Shown here: piece after piece, positions 34,740 to 49,019 of the stretch
How positions within the stretch are numbered: the stretch's first letter is position 1
How the letters are laid out: every line of letters starts with the position of its first letter
Source of the DNA: Stichopus chloronotus
Taxonomy: Eukaryota > Echinodermata > Holothuroidea > Aspidochirotida > Stichopodidae
DNA length: 64,000 bases
Assembly: GCA_021234535.1 (NCBI GenBank)
Contig: CM037843.1
Coordinates: 39,681,200-39,745,199 of the forward strand
Direction: 5' to 3'
The notes under the pieces: model-generated
The model's database searches: none
What the model saw: only the letters and a program-made list of their open reading frames with translations
What the model was told of the DNA's origin: nothing
Translations under genes and position numbers: made by a program

Positions 34740-37700
34740 TTCGAAGAGTATCTTCACTCGAAATAAAAAAGGTGTACCGACAGAGATTGAGTATTTTCAC
34801 AATGAACCGAACACGGGTATGCCTCAGTACCTCGGAATGTAATTAACGTAAATGCGCTCTGCAACCCACAATTAGAAATGTCTTAAGTCACAGTCTATGG
34901 TTCGAGACAGCCTTTTGGTTTCACTCTGATGAAATCCTCCCTCCTACAGTGTCTGTGCATGATCATGACAAGATGTAGTCGTTGGTATGATTTTCACCAT
35001 CATAGCATAATGATTGTCACCGCTTCAATCATACAGCAATTTTAGCACAAAAAAATTCAGGGTTTTTTTTCCCTTATGGTCGATTTCCTTTCTGACAAAA
35101 ATACAATGTACTGCAGATTTGATTTTTGCAGTTTGATTTTCCTGCATGCGTTTTAAGGAATAAATTCTTGATTACATTGTATTACTGAAATTGTGCGGCC
35201 GTGACTCCTTCAATCCTTTAAATATGTATGTACTACACAGATATTATATAAGCTGTATCCACCCACAGGTGAACATAGTGAGCGACATGTGGTGTAAGCC
35301 AAAAGTGATTATGAAATTCATCTCATTATCAAATTCGGTATGTATCTTTTGAAAACACTAGATGTAGCAAATGACATAATCATCACTTGGCACTAATATC
35401 GATGATATTCTGAAGGTGTGGGAATTAATTGAAAATTTTGCGAAAGCTACATTGATAGGTTTTTTTTCTTTACTTATGTTTGTTCTTGTTCTTTACTTCT
35501 GCTTACTTGTTCTCTGCGTTGAATCAGTCACCATCAGTCGAGCTAAGTTCAAGGCAATGTGGTCGACAATATGCAAATTTAAACATGCAGTTATTTAAAT
35601 AACAATGTGTACGAAGCACTTTTAAAACAATTTATTACTTTTGGCCATGATTGATCCATATATGATAATGTCAATTTTAGCTTTTTTCATTAGCAATGGG
35701 AAACTGCAGGCATGCGAGTATTTTTTTTTAAAGATGAAGATTCAAAACATGGGCATAAATATAAAAGACGCCACCCTACGTAACGGAAATACTGCCATGG
35801 CAACGAGGACAATCATGTATGTCAAACAGTGGCAAACTGCAGGATCAAGGTTTACATCGAAGAACCAACAAGTGATTCAGACACGGAATGTTAATTTCTT
35901 GGATACGTATGAGTCATGATGGCGGAAACACGTGACCGTGTGGAGTGTTAATCAGTTCTGCTAGAATCACTGACTTTGTATGACGGTATAGCTTACTGAC
36001 GTACGATTGCTTGATTACAGTCTTTAAACGGTGTAACTGACATGATTTTAACGATGATTACTCCTGTGTTTCCGTTACCGATAAAATCCAGTGACAGATT
36101 GTATGTTAAATCATTCAGTGAACATATCGCCGCCTCATTTGCAAAAAAAGATAACAAGTGTTTTTTTTCTTTCAATTATACATGTTTGTCGAAGAGAAAA
36201 GTCTTACGCTGGCGGAATAAATGTAAAGTAGAACTTTCAATGCGGGAAGCATCACCTGCCTGCAAAATATTCATGGCAGGTCTATGTTGAACCAGATCGG
36301 CTCATACATTGGACAAACTTGTCCATTCGTAAATGTCACAGTTTAGTGACAAAACAAGGGCATTAATGCACAAGTCATGAATTTATGCATTAGGTCTATA
36401 ATTTAATATAATTGACACCAAAACCATGGGCACTGTAATGAAAGGTTGTTTAACGGATCTATGTCACAAAGGATAAAACTACAAAAGAATTGACTAAAAG
36501 AGAATGACATCCCCTCCCCCCTCTGAACAGGACAGGGGAGGGGAAAAGTTCACAGACTAGCATTTTAGAATTTCTACCATACTGAGATATGAGGGCAGGC
36601 TCATCATATGCAAAGTAGGGTTCCTCTATAAAGGAACCCTAATGCAGAGTACCCATTCACATCGTGACTACCGTAACATTCATTCAAATCGCTTGAACTG
36701 GACACAAAAAAACCTCTTAGTGGTTGTGAGATTTTGGTTAAGAGATTAATTGCAAAACTTTGAGAGATAAGCAAGGTATGACGTCGAATTGTTGGTTGAT
36801 AAGACACAGTGCAATTCCAGAACAATCTATTTCAAATGGCTTCAATACGACAATTTAAATATACGAGCAAACAGCGTTCCATGTACGGCTCTATCTACGT
36901 CAATATCCGTGGACAATATCCAACGATCTAAAATGCCGCCGGTAAGGTGTATACGCACCAACCTGAGAGTGGAGACTCCACTTGAATTACGTTGTGTTGT
37001 ATAGTGAATAAATTGTTTAAGATTTACTTTTACATGTGATTTAAAGGTCGAGGTGATAAATCGATGGAAGAAAGCAACAATTGTGCAATGACAAAATTCC
37101 CTGCTAGTACAAAGGCTAGTAAAAACGATACGACGGATCCGATTGACAGCGAAAGAGAGATCAACGATCTCGGACGGACTCTATTGACTTCCGTAATTTT
37201 ATTTTCATTTCTTCAAACTGACCGAACAACAAACTGGCGACATTTGTCTATTAGTTATTACAGGATATATCACTCTCTCTTTACAAAAACATGCAGATCT
37301 CCGAAAGGCACGGTAATACAAAAAGGCGTACCGTTTGCGTGTATAAGAATCCTCTCCAATAATGGAATCGAAGCAAACATTGAAACACTGCTATTGACAA
37401 AAGAACGCACGGTAGCCTTAGAGTAGTCCAGTTATCTGAAAGCAATAGAGAAAGCGTGACTATTGAGCAATAGTTTTGATATTAAAATTAATTTGAGTAA
37501 TTAACAGTATAACCGTACGAAGTGTAAAACACTCAATATTTTTCCAGCGATTATTTGTGCCTTGTAGTACAAAGAGAAGTAGCCTACTTTACCAGAATTA
37601 ATAATACTAACAGCGACGCAATGGTTTGAACTGCTAAGGGTCGAGTTAGACCTGCTTCTAACAGACGCCCTGTATTTAGGACCGTGAGCTAGGATATAAA

Positions 37701-38512
37701 GTTTTCTTGGGACTACTGACAGTGCGATTATGGGCTTCAAATCAGTTTTGTTTCTGTCAGAGACCCAAGAGAATCAAAACAGGAACAAGAGTTCAACAGA
37801 AACAACAGGGAAGAGAGTGAATCCCGCAGTCTTTAGCCAAATTCCCAAAGGCTGGGAGGGGTAGGGGACCTGCCCAGCTCAGGAGCCCATTAGCTGTACC
37901 GAGCAACCCTGAAGCGGACAAGACCTGCATAGGACAACAGGAATCCGAAGTTAAAATCACCAAGTAAACCCTTCAGCACCACTGTAAACAGGTTTACTGA
38001 ACGAGAGGTTTATGTGTTATGTTTTGTGTGCTTTTAGCCTCGCAGGGATTTACTGCAGTTTAAAAGATGTGCAACAGAATCAGATGGAAAGGAAAAAAAA
38101 AATGCATTTTTAAAAATTTGTATTAAAGATATGAGTTATATCACTTGGCCACAAGCGTTCTTTCCTTCACTATTTTCACCTTAGTATCGACATACTGACT
38201 GCTCATAAACAGTATTAACTGGTAAATTTTGTAAAAACAAAAGAAAAAAATATAAATAAGAGTGTAGAGTATAATTCTAGTGATAGACTTTTCTGTTTTT
38301 TTTTTAAATTTTTGCCACCCCTTCAATATGTTGCCAAGGTTCTTTCACGTAATCCTCAGTGTTGACTCCTGTCTGAAGACTGGTACTGAAGACGTACTAT
38401 GGTGCCACGGCAATGTGTCGCTAGTATTTTTTCAAACAGAATGAGAAAAACAACTTGCTGTTAGGTAATGACGTCACTGTCACATGACCAGATTGAAAAT
38501 AATGGATGTTAA
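34740..38512. other. Gene-free stretch upstream of the GPCR
   Basis: No exon could be supported. Open frames at 35416-35598, 35641-35919 and 37064-37426 have no recognisable domain. A perfect 9-bp hairpin (agggttcct / aggaaccct) lies at 36617-36640. A C-rich/G-rich inverted segment lies at 36510-36545. Confidence 0.45.
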
Positions 38513-39045
38513 TTAAAGGAGAAGGAAAGTCAGGACTTTTGACAACGTGAATGCAAAACTACCATTTGGTAAACATCATCACCAAATTTCATTCAAATAT
38601 GTTGTTTACTTTTGCAAGATATTGCTATTGAAATGTTCATAAAAATTTATCCGGACGTTGCCATTCTGAGATTGTGATGACGTAACATGACCACATGTAA
38701 TTGAAAAGCTTTACTTTTGGAAAATAATGCATATTCAAATCAGAGTATCAATAATTTGATTATTGCATGATGCACTTCAGTAATTCAACACAAATGTCTA
38801 CGAGTGTGTGCGGATTTATGGAAATTTCTGCTATCGGTGGTTATGTGACATCGTAATTTTACTTTCTCAAGCCGGGTTACAGTCAACTTTGGCAAAAATG
38901 GCAACACCATTCTCTGGATTTCAAAACTGTAAAACTTGGATATGAAACAATGTTTCTGAATGACTGAAGTAAATTTGGAAAGATGTTAATCAAACACCTC
39001 TGCTTCATTTTCATTAACATATTCCAGGGTTTCCTTCTCCTTTAA
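38513..39045. mobile_element. MITE-like element with inverted ends
   Basis: It starts TTAAAGGAGAAGGAAA and ends with the reverse complement TTTCCTTCTCCTTTAA, at a distance of about 530 bp. There is no internal coding frame. The TTAA at both ends could be part of the target site. This is a non-autonomous DNA-transposon signature; the family is not identified. Confidence 0.65.
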
Positions 39046-40519
39046 AGAGTTGTTTATATGGGTATCAAGTTTGAGAGACCTAAATGATTGATTTGTTAGT
39101 ACATCAGAAATTGTCACAAACCTCAATATTGCAACAGCTAAACCATCCTCACAGAGAGGTGGCTACATAGTCATGGTGCTTAAGCTTTCATGCCTCTGGT
39201 TACTTTTGTATTTTACTTAAGTTTTAATAATATAAAAATTAGTTTGGGGTTTACAAGGTATCCTGAAAACCTGAAAGTGCGCTGGCCGCAATATTATCTC
39301 TTTTTGTGAAAAGACCAAATATTTCTGCAAAACCAACCATGGAGCTGTATGGGGAGAAAATTACCTACAAGTTATAATGCATCAGATCAGAATGTTGACA
39401 ATTCGAATGTAAGTATTCTTGCATCGCGGTAAATATGCACTGGAGTATAGAGACCTGCAAATGCTACATGTCGGTCTGCTGATTCAATAATACTTTCAAA
39501 ATGGTGCAAAGGTGACACAATTTCTGACAATAAATTTAAATAATTGGTAAATCAGACACCCGTGTGACATGAAAAGCCATGTTCTTGTTACAATGTTTTG
39601 GTTAAAATTGTTGAGCGATCGTCGAGCTGACGTTACTACACTCACATTATCAAATTTCCAACTTATGGCTGGAGGGGGCTGAATAGAGGGCGTCTGACAT
39701 AAATTCCTCCGAATAGACATTATCCTGTAGATAGATACCACACAATCACCGTCACTATCAAACTATTAATAGTTCGCTGTGTAGATCTAGGCCTTTTAAG
39801 TGGAGCTAGCATACATCTTGTATAAAACTTAAAACAAACTCAGGCTTGTAATAACTGGCTTGGTTTGATGCGGCCGCTGTTTCTGCTATTTATGAAGCTA
39901 TCCTTTACGTTTTCATCTTCATTTAGTCCAGGCCTATTTGGCTTGGTGAATATGTTGTCTAAATACCTGTATTTTACCCTATCCGTGGTGCGTAGTGTTT
40001 GTGACAGACACGTAGATGAGGGAGACTCTGTGGTTGTTCCCCCTATCTTGTCAATCTGCCAATAGCTAGATAAAACATGTCTATGAACGATCCAGCGAGC
40101 CAACAGATTATGAACATCAGGTGCAATAAATTATACCGATTGATTTATTTTGGGTTTATGATGGTTTTATTATAATAGCATTGTAATGCAGCATTGAAGG
40201 GACATTTCAGAGCAAAGACAGGTGTGTTAACCCTTTCCAAATGGACGATGAGGTAATCAACGCGGTACCTTTAGTACATATGACTTTGCCATGTATGTTC
40301 CCATTGCGGACTAATCAGAAAATTTCATTTGGCTCGTTTGACTTCATTTTCTCGTTTGGTGACTTCAACAGACAAGCAGACAATCCTTTTTACATGTAAG
40401 AGTATAGACCACTATAAATGATTTACGTATTTCATCTATTTTCAACAAGTTAAAGGAAAACAGTGCGTTTTGCATATAAATATATACCGTATATATATAT
40501 TATATAGACATATACAGAT
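39046..40519. other. No gene seen
   Basis: AT-rich, with short random-length open frames on both strands. No splice-flanked, protein-like segment was recognised. A TA-rich tract lies at 40485-40510, just before the retroelement relic. Confidence 0.45.
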
Positions 40520-40888
40520 TTCTTTCAGATGTTCTAAAATTGGTTCATTTTTCAAGGTTAAAGACAAAATTCCTGATCTTAAAAACAGTGGATGTATACA
40601 TCATATTCCTTGTGGTGACAAAACTTGTGAGGATAATTACATTGGGGAGTCCACCCTCAGACTTTGTGATAGATTTAAAAAACATGTAAATGCTACTTCA
40701 AGGAATTCAGTTCCATACACGATCACTGTAAAACGGCGTCCCATAAACTTCCAAACCCAGGTGATAGTAAAGTTCTCCATATAGAGAATGCCTGGTATAG
40801 ACGTAAGATCATGGAATCTCTTTTCATTAAGGACTTAAAACCTACCCTGAATCGAAATGTCCAGAGTTTTAATCCTCAGCTATTTTGA
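40520..40888 (+). pseudogene. Penelope-like retroelement 3' remnant (GIY-YIG-like segment), frameshifted
   Basis: One frame reads SKIGSFFKVKDKIPDLKNSG, then CIHHIPCGDKTCEDNYIGES, then DRFKKHVN. This is the layout of the degenerate GIY-YIG endonuclease end of Penelope-like elements (I-P-C-G, xYIGE, R-x-x-x-H-type core). After about 40760 the homology continues in another frame: HIENAWYRRKIMESLFIKD, LKPTLNRNVQ, ending NPQLF-stop at 40888, typical of the element's C-terminus. The reverse transcriptase part is absent. It is a dead 5'-truncated copy with at least one frameshift. Confidence 0.65.
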
Positions 40889-42336
40889 GTTGGTATTACT
40901 CACTTACTTCTGTTACAGCTGTTTTTGTAATGTACTGATTTGTATCATCAGTTTGCTATTTCGCCTTGACGACGGAAGGTGTATTCTTACGAAATATTGT
41001 CGTAATATATTTTATTCATCATGAATTTCAAACTCACCGCTATTTTCAGTTTTATTATACATATGCACTTTAATTTCCATAATCACAGCATAGCTGACCT
41101 AAAATTCGTCATGCTTTATGGCCACTTCGTACTTCCCTGCAGGAGAGGAGTGTCAGTGAGATAAAATCCATCCTCAGACTCAATACATACAAAATAGGGC
41201 TCAACATAGATTTAGCTTTCATGTGCCACCTTTAAACTTTCCAGACAAGTTCGAAGCTACTGGACTTTGGCCACATGTTGCCTTACGTTAAGGCTGTCTT
41301 TCTCCACTTTTAAAATATAGACGAAACTTGACAAAGCCCATGATGCTTTGGATAGGCCACATCCCAGTTTACACTTTGACAATTTTCAGCCTGACAGTTG
41401 ATAATTTGATAGGCCTAGCATCATGACCATCAAGTTAGTCTAACATGAATTTTCTTACATTGCGTAAAACACACTTTAACATGTATCACCGCGTGTTTTC
41501 CTAGTCTGTATTATTCATCCTTCAGAAGGCAAATATCGTGCTAAGATTCCGTCTTACTTCTTAGACCTTGAAAAATGTAACGACTAATAGACAAGTTACA
41601 TATTAGTCTTGTTATATATAGACCGTAAATCATCCCAAGAATAAAGTTAGGGTGGCCTTTCATATTCTAAGTTAGGTCTATACCAGAGTGACAACATCGG
41701 AATGAATTGCTTCAACTCGAAGAGAAAAATAACTAGACATGGTTATCGCTTATAAAGTACGTTGCTAATTTAAAGTCTAACCAGGAAGCTGCTGTTGGTC
41801 TAACAGTGTAAATTAAATACATGCAACACAACTCTCATTTCTTTTTACCGCGTTTAATCTATCCTATTGTAAGTAGGCTAATTTATGTCGACCATACCAG
41901 TGTAGCATTTGAAAAATACTCGACGTGCCACTAATTTAAGCTATGTGATATCTCTTCCTCAGTAAATGTTGAAATTTAGCTAAACCTTCATTAAAATTAA
42001 CCTTTAATTACAATTCTGTGAAGTGTCTGTAATCCCATGACAGGAATGCAATCTCTGCAGGGATTTATCAATATCTCTTAGTGTGAAATTTTACTGTAAA
42101 GCACTTCAAATCGTAAAAGCATAATTCAACAGGTATCGGATACGTGGTATTTAATCTTTTTTTTTTTTCAAACTAGACTCATTCATTTAATTCCATGCAG
42201 TTTAGGGATTACGAAGAGACAAGTTCCCACTTTGACACATTGACAATACCAACAATAATTAACTTTAAATGAACGTCAAGTGACAAGCATAGTCTAGGGA
42301 TTTGGGGATATCTGACTACACGTTTGTTGGACTTAC

Positions 42337-42541
42337 GTTATTGTTGATGGGTTGTGTTGTTTCACTTGCCTCTATACTTTCAGAACTGATCGAGTCTTCG
42401 TAAACTGTGCTTGATCTTCGTTGATGCGTCGTCGGACTGTCTGATGTCAAAGATCTTTTCACCTTCCCGCTTTTTGAATAGTTTGTTCTTACATGGCGCC
42501 TCCATTCCGTTTGCTCCCGTGAATCTCTGTCGTTCAACTTT
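42337..42541 (-). CDS. Weak candidate exon, Ser/Thr/Arg-rich
   Basis: On the - strand a frame reads LNDRDSREQTEWRRHVRT..., KSGKVKRSLTSDS, HQRRSSTVYEDSISSESIE and ETTQPINN. It meets a consensus donor GTAAGT at 42336-42331. The low-hydrophobicity, phospho-site-like composition suits a cytoplasmic tail or linker. No ATG precedes it in frame before a stop, and the acceptor is unclear. Family not recognised. Confidence 0.28.
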
Positions 42542-45500
42542 GATTTCTCTTCAATAATTCAGCTATATATAATCTTGCCTCCTTAATTCAGCATTTTACA
42601 ATTTGAGATGGTTGCAACTTTATGGATTTTGGCTCGTCAGATGGTTGACACATTTGATTTGCGTCTTGTTTTGTTTAATTTCGGTCTCTTAAATATCTGA
42701 AAATAAATCACATTTGGGAATATGTCCTTTTAATTCTCATCTGAATGTTCAGATAATTTTGCTCTTCAAGATGTCAAAACAAAGTTATGACCAGGAATAT
42801 TTATTAAGTACAAGAATAGCGTTGCTGTTTTTAAGGATCTGTAGCCCCTGGGAGTTGTTCAAACCATGTCAAATATTTATCTCAATGTCAGAAGATTGAC
42901 AGAGAATCTGCCGATGTGTCACATTTTACTTTGGTAGAGCATTTCAAAGGTCATTTCAGTAATATGCTCTTGCCAACGTTCTTTCACATTTTACAGAATC
43001 TGCATTTAACTGCTTAGTTTAGCCCTCAGGCATGCGTGTGTGTGTGTGCGTTTATATGTCTGTGCGCGTGACAGGAATGGGTGGCAAGTCTATCATGGCA
43101 TTCAGGAATGTTTCAAGTCCGGAGAAATTAACTTTTTGTGCTTGTTTGTATTCTCTCAAACATTACTTATTCGTAAGTTTTTAACTCACTAAATAGTAGA
43201 GTACTTGTTCTCTAGGACTCTATGCCATCCTATGTATTTTTTATTAATGCAGTATGAGTCAATCTCCGGACATTCGTTTTTAATCATTCACGTTTGCATA
43301 TATACTTCTTTTGTTAGCTCTGTATGTTGCATGCGTAACTGAGTTGATGATTGGTTGTATGAACTCTCCTTTTCTTTCCTTCATTTTAACTGCTATTCAT
43401 GTTAAGTGTTAATACATTAAATCAGAATTATCCGGTGCTTTGTTAAGTCGTAGAGGCTACTTATCTAACGATGTAGTGACAAATATCTCGCTTGTGATCT
43501 GACTGTCCGATAAATATTAAATGAACCATTTTCATTATTTCCACGATCAATGGAGTTACATTAAATAATTAGTTTATTCAACGAACTTCTGTGTGGAAAT
43601 TATTCATTATGTGGCAACAATTGGAACAGTATATACGTGCATTTTACAGCTTTTTGAGTGCTCATAGTCTCGGTTGCACAATGTCATATGATAAGGAACT
43701 GAAGGGAAAAGATAAAAACAGAAAAGTGACAGAACAGAATAGCATGGGCTATACCTACGTAGAGCAATCCACATGAGAACAATACACATGTGGCTCATTC
43801 ACGACAGGTAAATATCAATGTTTTATCACTAGCAGGATATTTCATTTCATTTTATTTCATTATAACAGGGTGATCTTCAGTGCGAAAATGACACGCATTG
43901 ATGTTCCAGCTAGCGGATAGAGCACCTTATACTCCATATATAGTGCACACTGCACAGGACACTTCACGTTAATCCCGATACTTAACAACTGTACAACTGG
44001 GTAGCAACGCAGATATATTGCAGTGCAACGGTCTTCATGAAATCACAGTGCACTACCCATGTATTGTCCAACAGTAGGGGCATAAATTTCTACCGACGCC
44101 AAGCCGGGAGTTTATACTGCATTGTCAAGTTTGGTACGATTCATTTTTTCCCTATGACAATTCTATGACTGAGCTTAGAATCATACTTTCAAGCATCTTG
44201 TGTGACAGCCGTGACGAGATCACCTTTCGTTTCTCCAGTGTAGAGGACATTTAATAACAAAAATATTGGTACTAAAACAGTAATTGTGCATTTTGCCTAA
44301 GTTAGCGAAATCGAACAGTAAATTGCCCACAGCTGAAACATATTTGAGTGCCTTTCGAGGTCACTTGGATGAAAACAGCGTGGGTTTCCAGGATATTCTT
44401 TCAGCTAATTCCACACATCTTGTTGGGAATATCTTCCTTGCTAAGGTATGATAAGGTTGCATAAACATATGTTTTCTGAATCTTTGCTTCTTACTCCCTA
44501 TTGCTATAGGCTTTCCTAAAATTCTCATCTCAAACCGTGCGAAGTCTTTTCTAGTCAATGTACTTTTTCAACAATCATTTTGAACAACAAGATCACTTTT
44601 TAATAGCCGATACATAGTGAAGCAAAGTTTCATCCTTGGTTAATTCTGGAGAGGAGACACAAAGAGTCCATTAAATGGTTAATGATGCCTTCTCCCTTCT
44701 CTCATTTTTCTCTCTTTTGGTTGTTTCATCATTTTTGTCCAATTAAAATTTTGTTCGAACAATTTCCTTCCCGATCTCGACTGAGAAACTTTCTTGAAAT
44801 GTTCTAATGATCCCAACTCCTTTTATCCTCGCCCTTGAGCTTTCGAGAGTACCTTACATCAATAAGACCACCATTGCGGCTATGAAGGGACAAAAAAAAT
44901 TTTATTTTCCTCTGTCAGTATTCTCAATCACCCTGCTATCTACATTTACAACTTCATTAAAGGGTTTATATAAATAATACTTGAGTTCTCTCGAATTCAA
45001 TAATCTCGATTTGTCGAATTCTTCCATTTCAGAATTTTCTGTTTATACTTGGTCTTCTAAAGCGTGCACGGAGCTCATCTCTTCCCTTTAGCACCTTTTC
45101 AACTTACATTGGTAAAGCTTTGTTAATGCATGTTTGATTGTGTCCCTGGCGTGTGATTGGAGTCTTTACAGCAGAGGTACGTCTTCTCCATTTCATAGTG
45201 AGTTTTACAGCCAATGCTATAAGTTTCTCTTTTGGGGGGCCATTGTTAATAGTTTGATGTTATGTTTGACTTTAGTCATAAATCCTCCAGTTACGGGGAA
45301 TTGATACAGCTGATCTTTTATTCCTCTGCACTTAAGAACATTTTTTTTGACACAAAGAGAATATCATCTTATGTCTAAAAGAAATGGTGAATGTAAAGGT
45401 ATTTCTTTGGAGTTTTTTTTTTAAATAATGCTCTCGATGTTGCAAGTTCAGTAGCTTTTGTAATGTAACTATGACAGAATACTCTTTCTGGTCACCAAAT

Positions 45501-46246
45501 TTACAAAAAGAACAAAATAGAGAAAAACAGTCATAAAATAGTTAGTCTATAATGAAAAGGATAGCCTTGTTTACAGAAACAAGTACAGTACTCTATGTGT
45601 CTTTAACTAGGATTTTCCTTTGAGAATGCTACGGATAAACTGTCACTTTTAATGGAATTAACAACCTTCAAGTGACCCCAAAATCTTGCTTGTTCAATTC
45701 GTCCACAACTCTTTCTAAACATATATACTATCTCACAATCAAATGTTAGCTTCATGTTTTTATTCTCATTCGTAGAGAATCGTAGGTATGATTCTCGCTG
45801 TATGTTTACGGATTTCTGCCATGTTACTTAAAACTATCGACAATTAATTACCAGTCTTACCGTTGTCAGTCTCTTACAGGTTACCAAAATTTAATTGAAA
45901 CCTTAAATCATGTTACTTGTTTGGCTTTGATATGACAGTGCGAACTTATATTGTGAGATTTAATTTAATCGCATTGGTTAGCCTCGACGGGTTATCTGGT
46001 TACTGGGGACCCCAAAACACGTTGAAAGAGAAAGTCTGCTTGTAATATCACATGCAATGGAGGGCGACAGTATTCGGTAACACTGTCAACATTTTGCATT
46101 AGTACAGAAAGAAATACACATTGACTGCATTGCAGATGAAAGTGGGTAAGGGAGTCTGGAGAATGGGGAAATACTTCCCCATTGTACATTGTGTTGTGTC
46201 TTTCTCTGAAGGTAACCCCTGTAACTGTCAAAGTTTGTATAGTAAA

Positions 46247-46265
46247 TATAAATATATATAGATAT

Positions 46266-46301
<36 letters not shown>

Positions 46302-46302
46302 A
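46247..46302 (+). repeat. (TA)n(TG)n microsatellite
   Basis: A TA-dinucleotide run passing directly into a TG run. Confidence 0.9.
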
Positions 46303-49019
46303 TTGTGACGTGCACTATCGCCATTGACGTGGCAGTAGCATTTTTTAGTGCTTGAAGCGACTGAGTGCGTTTCAGCAAAATGTATTTATGTATAAGTATT
46401 GGCCGTCTGTCTATTTTGCCTCCTCCACCTACTTCCAATCAGGCTTATAGGTTTCAATCAAGTGCAAAGTGGGGGATTGCTTTTACTTTAAGTTTGTCAT
46501 GAAAGGTTTTTATTCCTGAAGTGCATAAAACTAAAATACAGATCACATGATATTATATGAATATTCATATGTTTAATTGCTCAATTGAAAAATAAGCAGT
46601 TTGCTGTTTTGACAATTATTGCAAAGGGTCATCATTATATCATACTATTGTTCGTATGAATTGCATGGACACTCGTTCTCTGTAGACATTTTGATAAAGT
46701 CTTACATGTAAGGCTATTTATCTGTGTCAGAAATAAATTGACAAGTTTAGAGAAAAAAATCATGCACGTCACCGTACAACTGTTGAATAAAATTAAACGG
46801 TAGTTCATAATTGCAAATCTGTGCAAGAGATATAAAAAGGAAGCTATCAAATTGCTAAACGTATTCTGCTGTCATTTACCACTTAGCTTAGAGTTATCAT
46901 ATTTGTTTTGTTCCACTCAAATATTCATTTCTCTATTTTCGTAATTGACAGTAATGGCTTCCTTCTTTTGTCTTATGTAAAAGCGCTCACATCCATCTTG
47001 TTCAATGTCTTTCTCAGTCTGAGAATTTTTGAGATGTGAGTTTGTGTCTCCGGGCATAAAATTAACAGTTATAATTTATTAAAAACATTAAGACACCTTC
47101 TAGTGTCTCATTTTATCTCAATGAAGCAATACGTTGCAACGCATATTGAACAAAAGAATGTGTGCAGTTTGCTTTGATGTCAATTCAAGTGTATTCGATA
47201 GACATCTTTGTCATGTTGCCTCTTCCGTATATTCAACTCTTAAACTTTTAATTTACAGTGTCATTTAACTTAAGGGTGCAATGAAGCAATGGTATATCAT
47301 CTGCGTGTCATGTATTGCTATACAACAGGTCATGACGCATCAGCGAAAACTCCACATGGTCGCATGACAAGTCTATTTTGAAGATTCCTAAGATGGAAAA
47401 GATTGGATCGCAAAGTGTTGATTAATTGCATGATAATGGTGCAACATTCTTATTTCTCTCTACACAAGGATTGGGAGAATTTGGCGATAGTTTTAATACA
47501 AGAAAGTGAATTCATGTTTATGCTTTTTTCTTTAAAATCATATCATTAAGACCATGAGGTAAACAGTTTGCTGCACCTTATTTAGTATACAACAAACAAT
47601 AACAATAAATTAACAATATTACAAACCATACGTAAAGGTTTTGTGGCAGGAAAATGATATTTCGGAGTATTGTGTATACTTATCGTTCAAAACCCAATAA
47701 TTAAGTAATTAAGAGACAATATATAAAGAGTTAACAAAAGAAATACTTACACTGCACAACACTCTACGTCATTTGTTTTGCATTTTCATCGAACTTTGAA
47801 AGGTCATATCTCAAAGCTGTATTAAGTATGACAAAAAAATCCAACAAATTGTCATTTTTGGTTTCACACCGGAACTTCTGAATGAAGCCAGCTCTTTTTT
47901 AAATGCATGTCACATGACCTTTAACGACTGGGTGTGAGAAAAAATCTCAGCACTTATTTGTTGTCTGCTTCTTTTTGTATTCACAGAAGTTGATCGTTGT
48001 TTTTCGTAAACTTGATATTTGTGTGAAGCACAAAGCTGTTCACCTGTTCCTGTGTACAGTGCAGGCCTTACCGGACTTTTCATGGGGGATATAAGGCTGA
48101 GGGCGGAAAAGGTTGAAGCGGGAGCAAGCTGTAACGACACTATCTAAGCTGAGTGTCACCATCGTTTTGCTGGTACCTTACAAAGAAAGAGTTTTAATAA
48201 AACTGAATAAAAATGAAAAAGATAGCAGGAAATGTCTCTTTACAATGAATTTCTCTGGATTCGTAAAATTTGAAATCAACACTTCCGTTACAAAATATCT
48301 GCCGTCAGTTTCAAGAAGTGTTCGCACAATTTTTACACATTTTGTCCATTTGACTAGGGGCTCTTGCCTCCTTTTCCTTACGTTGGTTACGTTTGTGCAC
48401 TGAACAAAAGATCACATGTTCATGAATTTCAATTAATAGTCTTAAAGGAGCGGACTGCATAGGTTTCGGCAATATCACTAAACCCTACTTGTTCACCCTT
48501 TATCTTGTTTCCTATTATTTCCCGTTTAGGTACCTTCCCGACCCTGTCACTTATACCGTGTCGTCTCTTCCGTTGCCAACAACTGTCCTCTCATCTTGAA
48601 ATTTTACATTTGGTATGTACAACTTATACAATGCAATGCCAGTCTTGCTGGCGTTTGCCGTGGTCGAACACTGTCATCATCACTGTTGGACTTGTCTGAT
48701 GTATATACAGTCTTTTTGCTGTACGGTTATGCCAGTCCTTCACAAGGGTGGCCTCATCAGCCAGGTACGCTCCCGCCACCCTCTTCTGGACCCTGGCCTT
48801 TCTTTGCGCCTACCTCTCCTCTGTTGTCCTTAAAGTAGTAACAATATCTGTTGGTATGTACTCGATGGCAGCAAGAGCCCATAGTTTTCAGCACAATTTT
48901 CAGGGCTTTTAGAGGAATGGGCGCCATTTTCATCTCGCTCCTCCTCATGGAGTTTTTCGAGAAGCGAATGGAGTTCCTATATGTAATGATTTCTCACATG
49001 CACAACTGACCCATCCCAC

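Noticed and set aside
37064..37426. 120-codon + strand open frame starting MEESNNCAM
   Set aside because: It has an ATG and moderate length, but no domain, no promoter or poly(A) signal, and the opposite strand also gives protein-like stretches. Not enough to call a gene.
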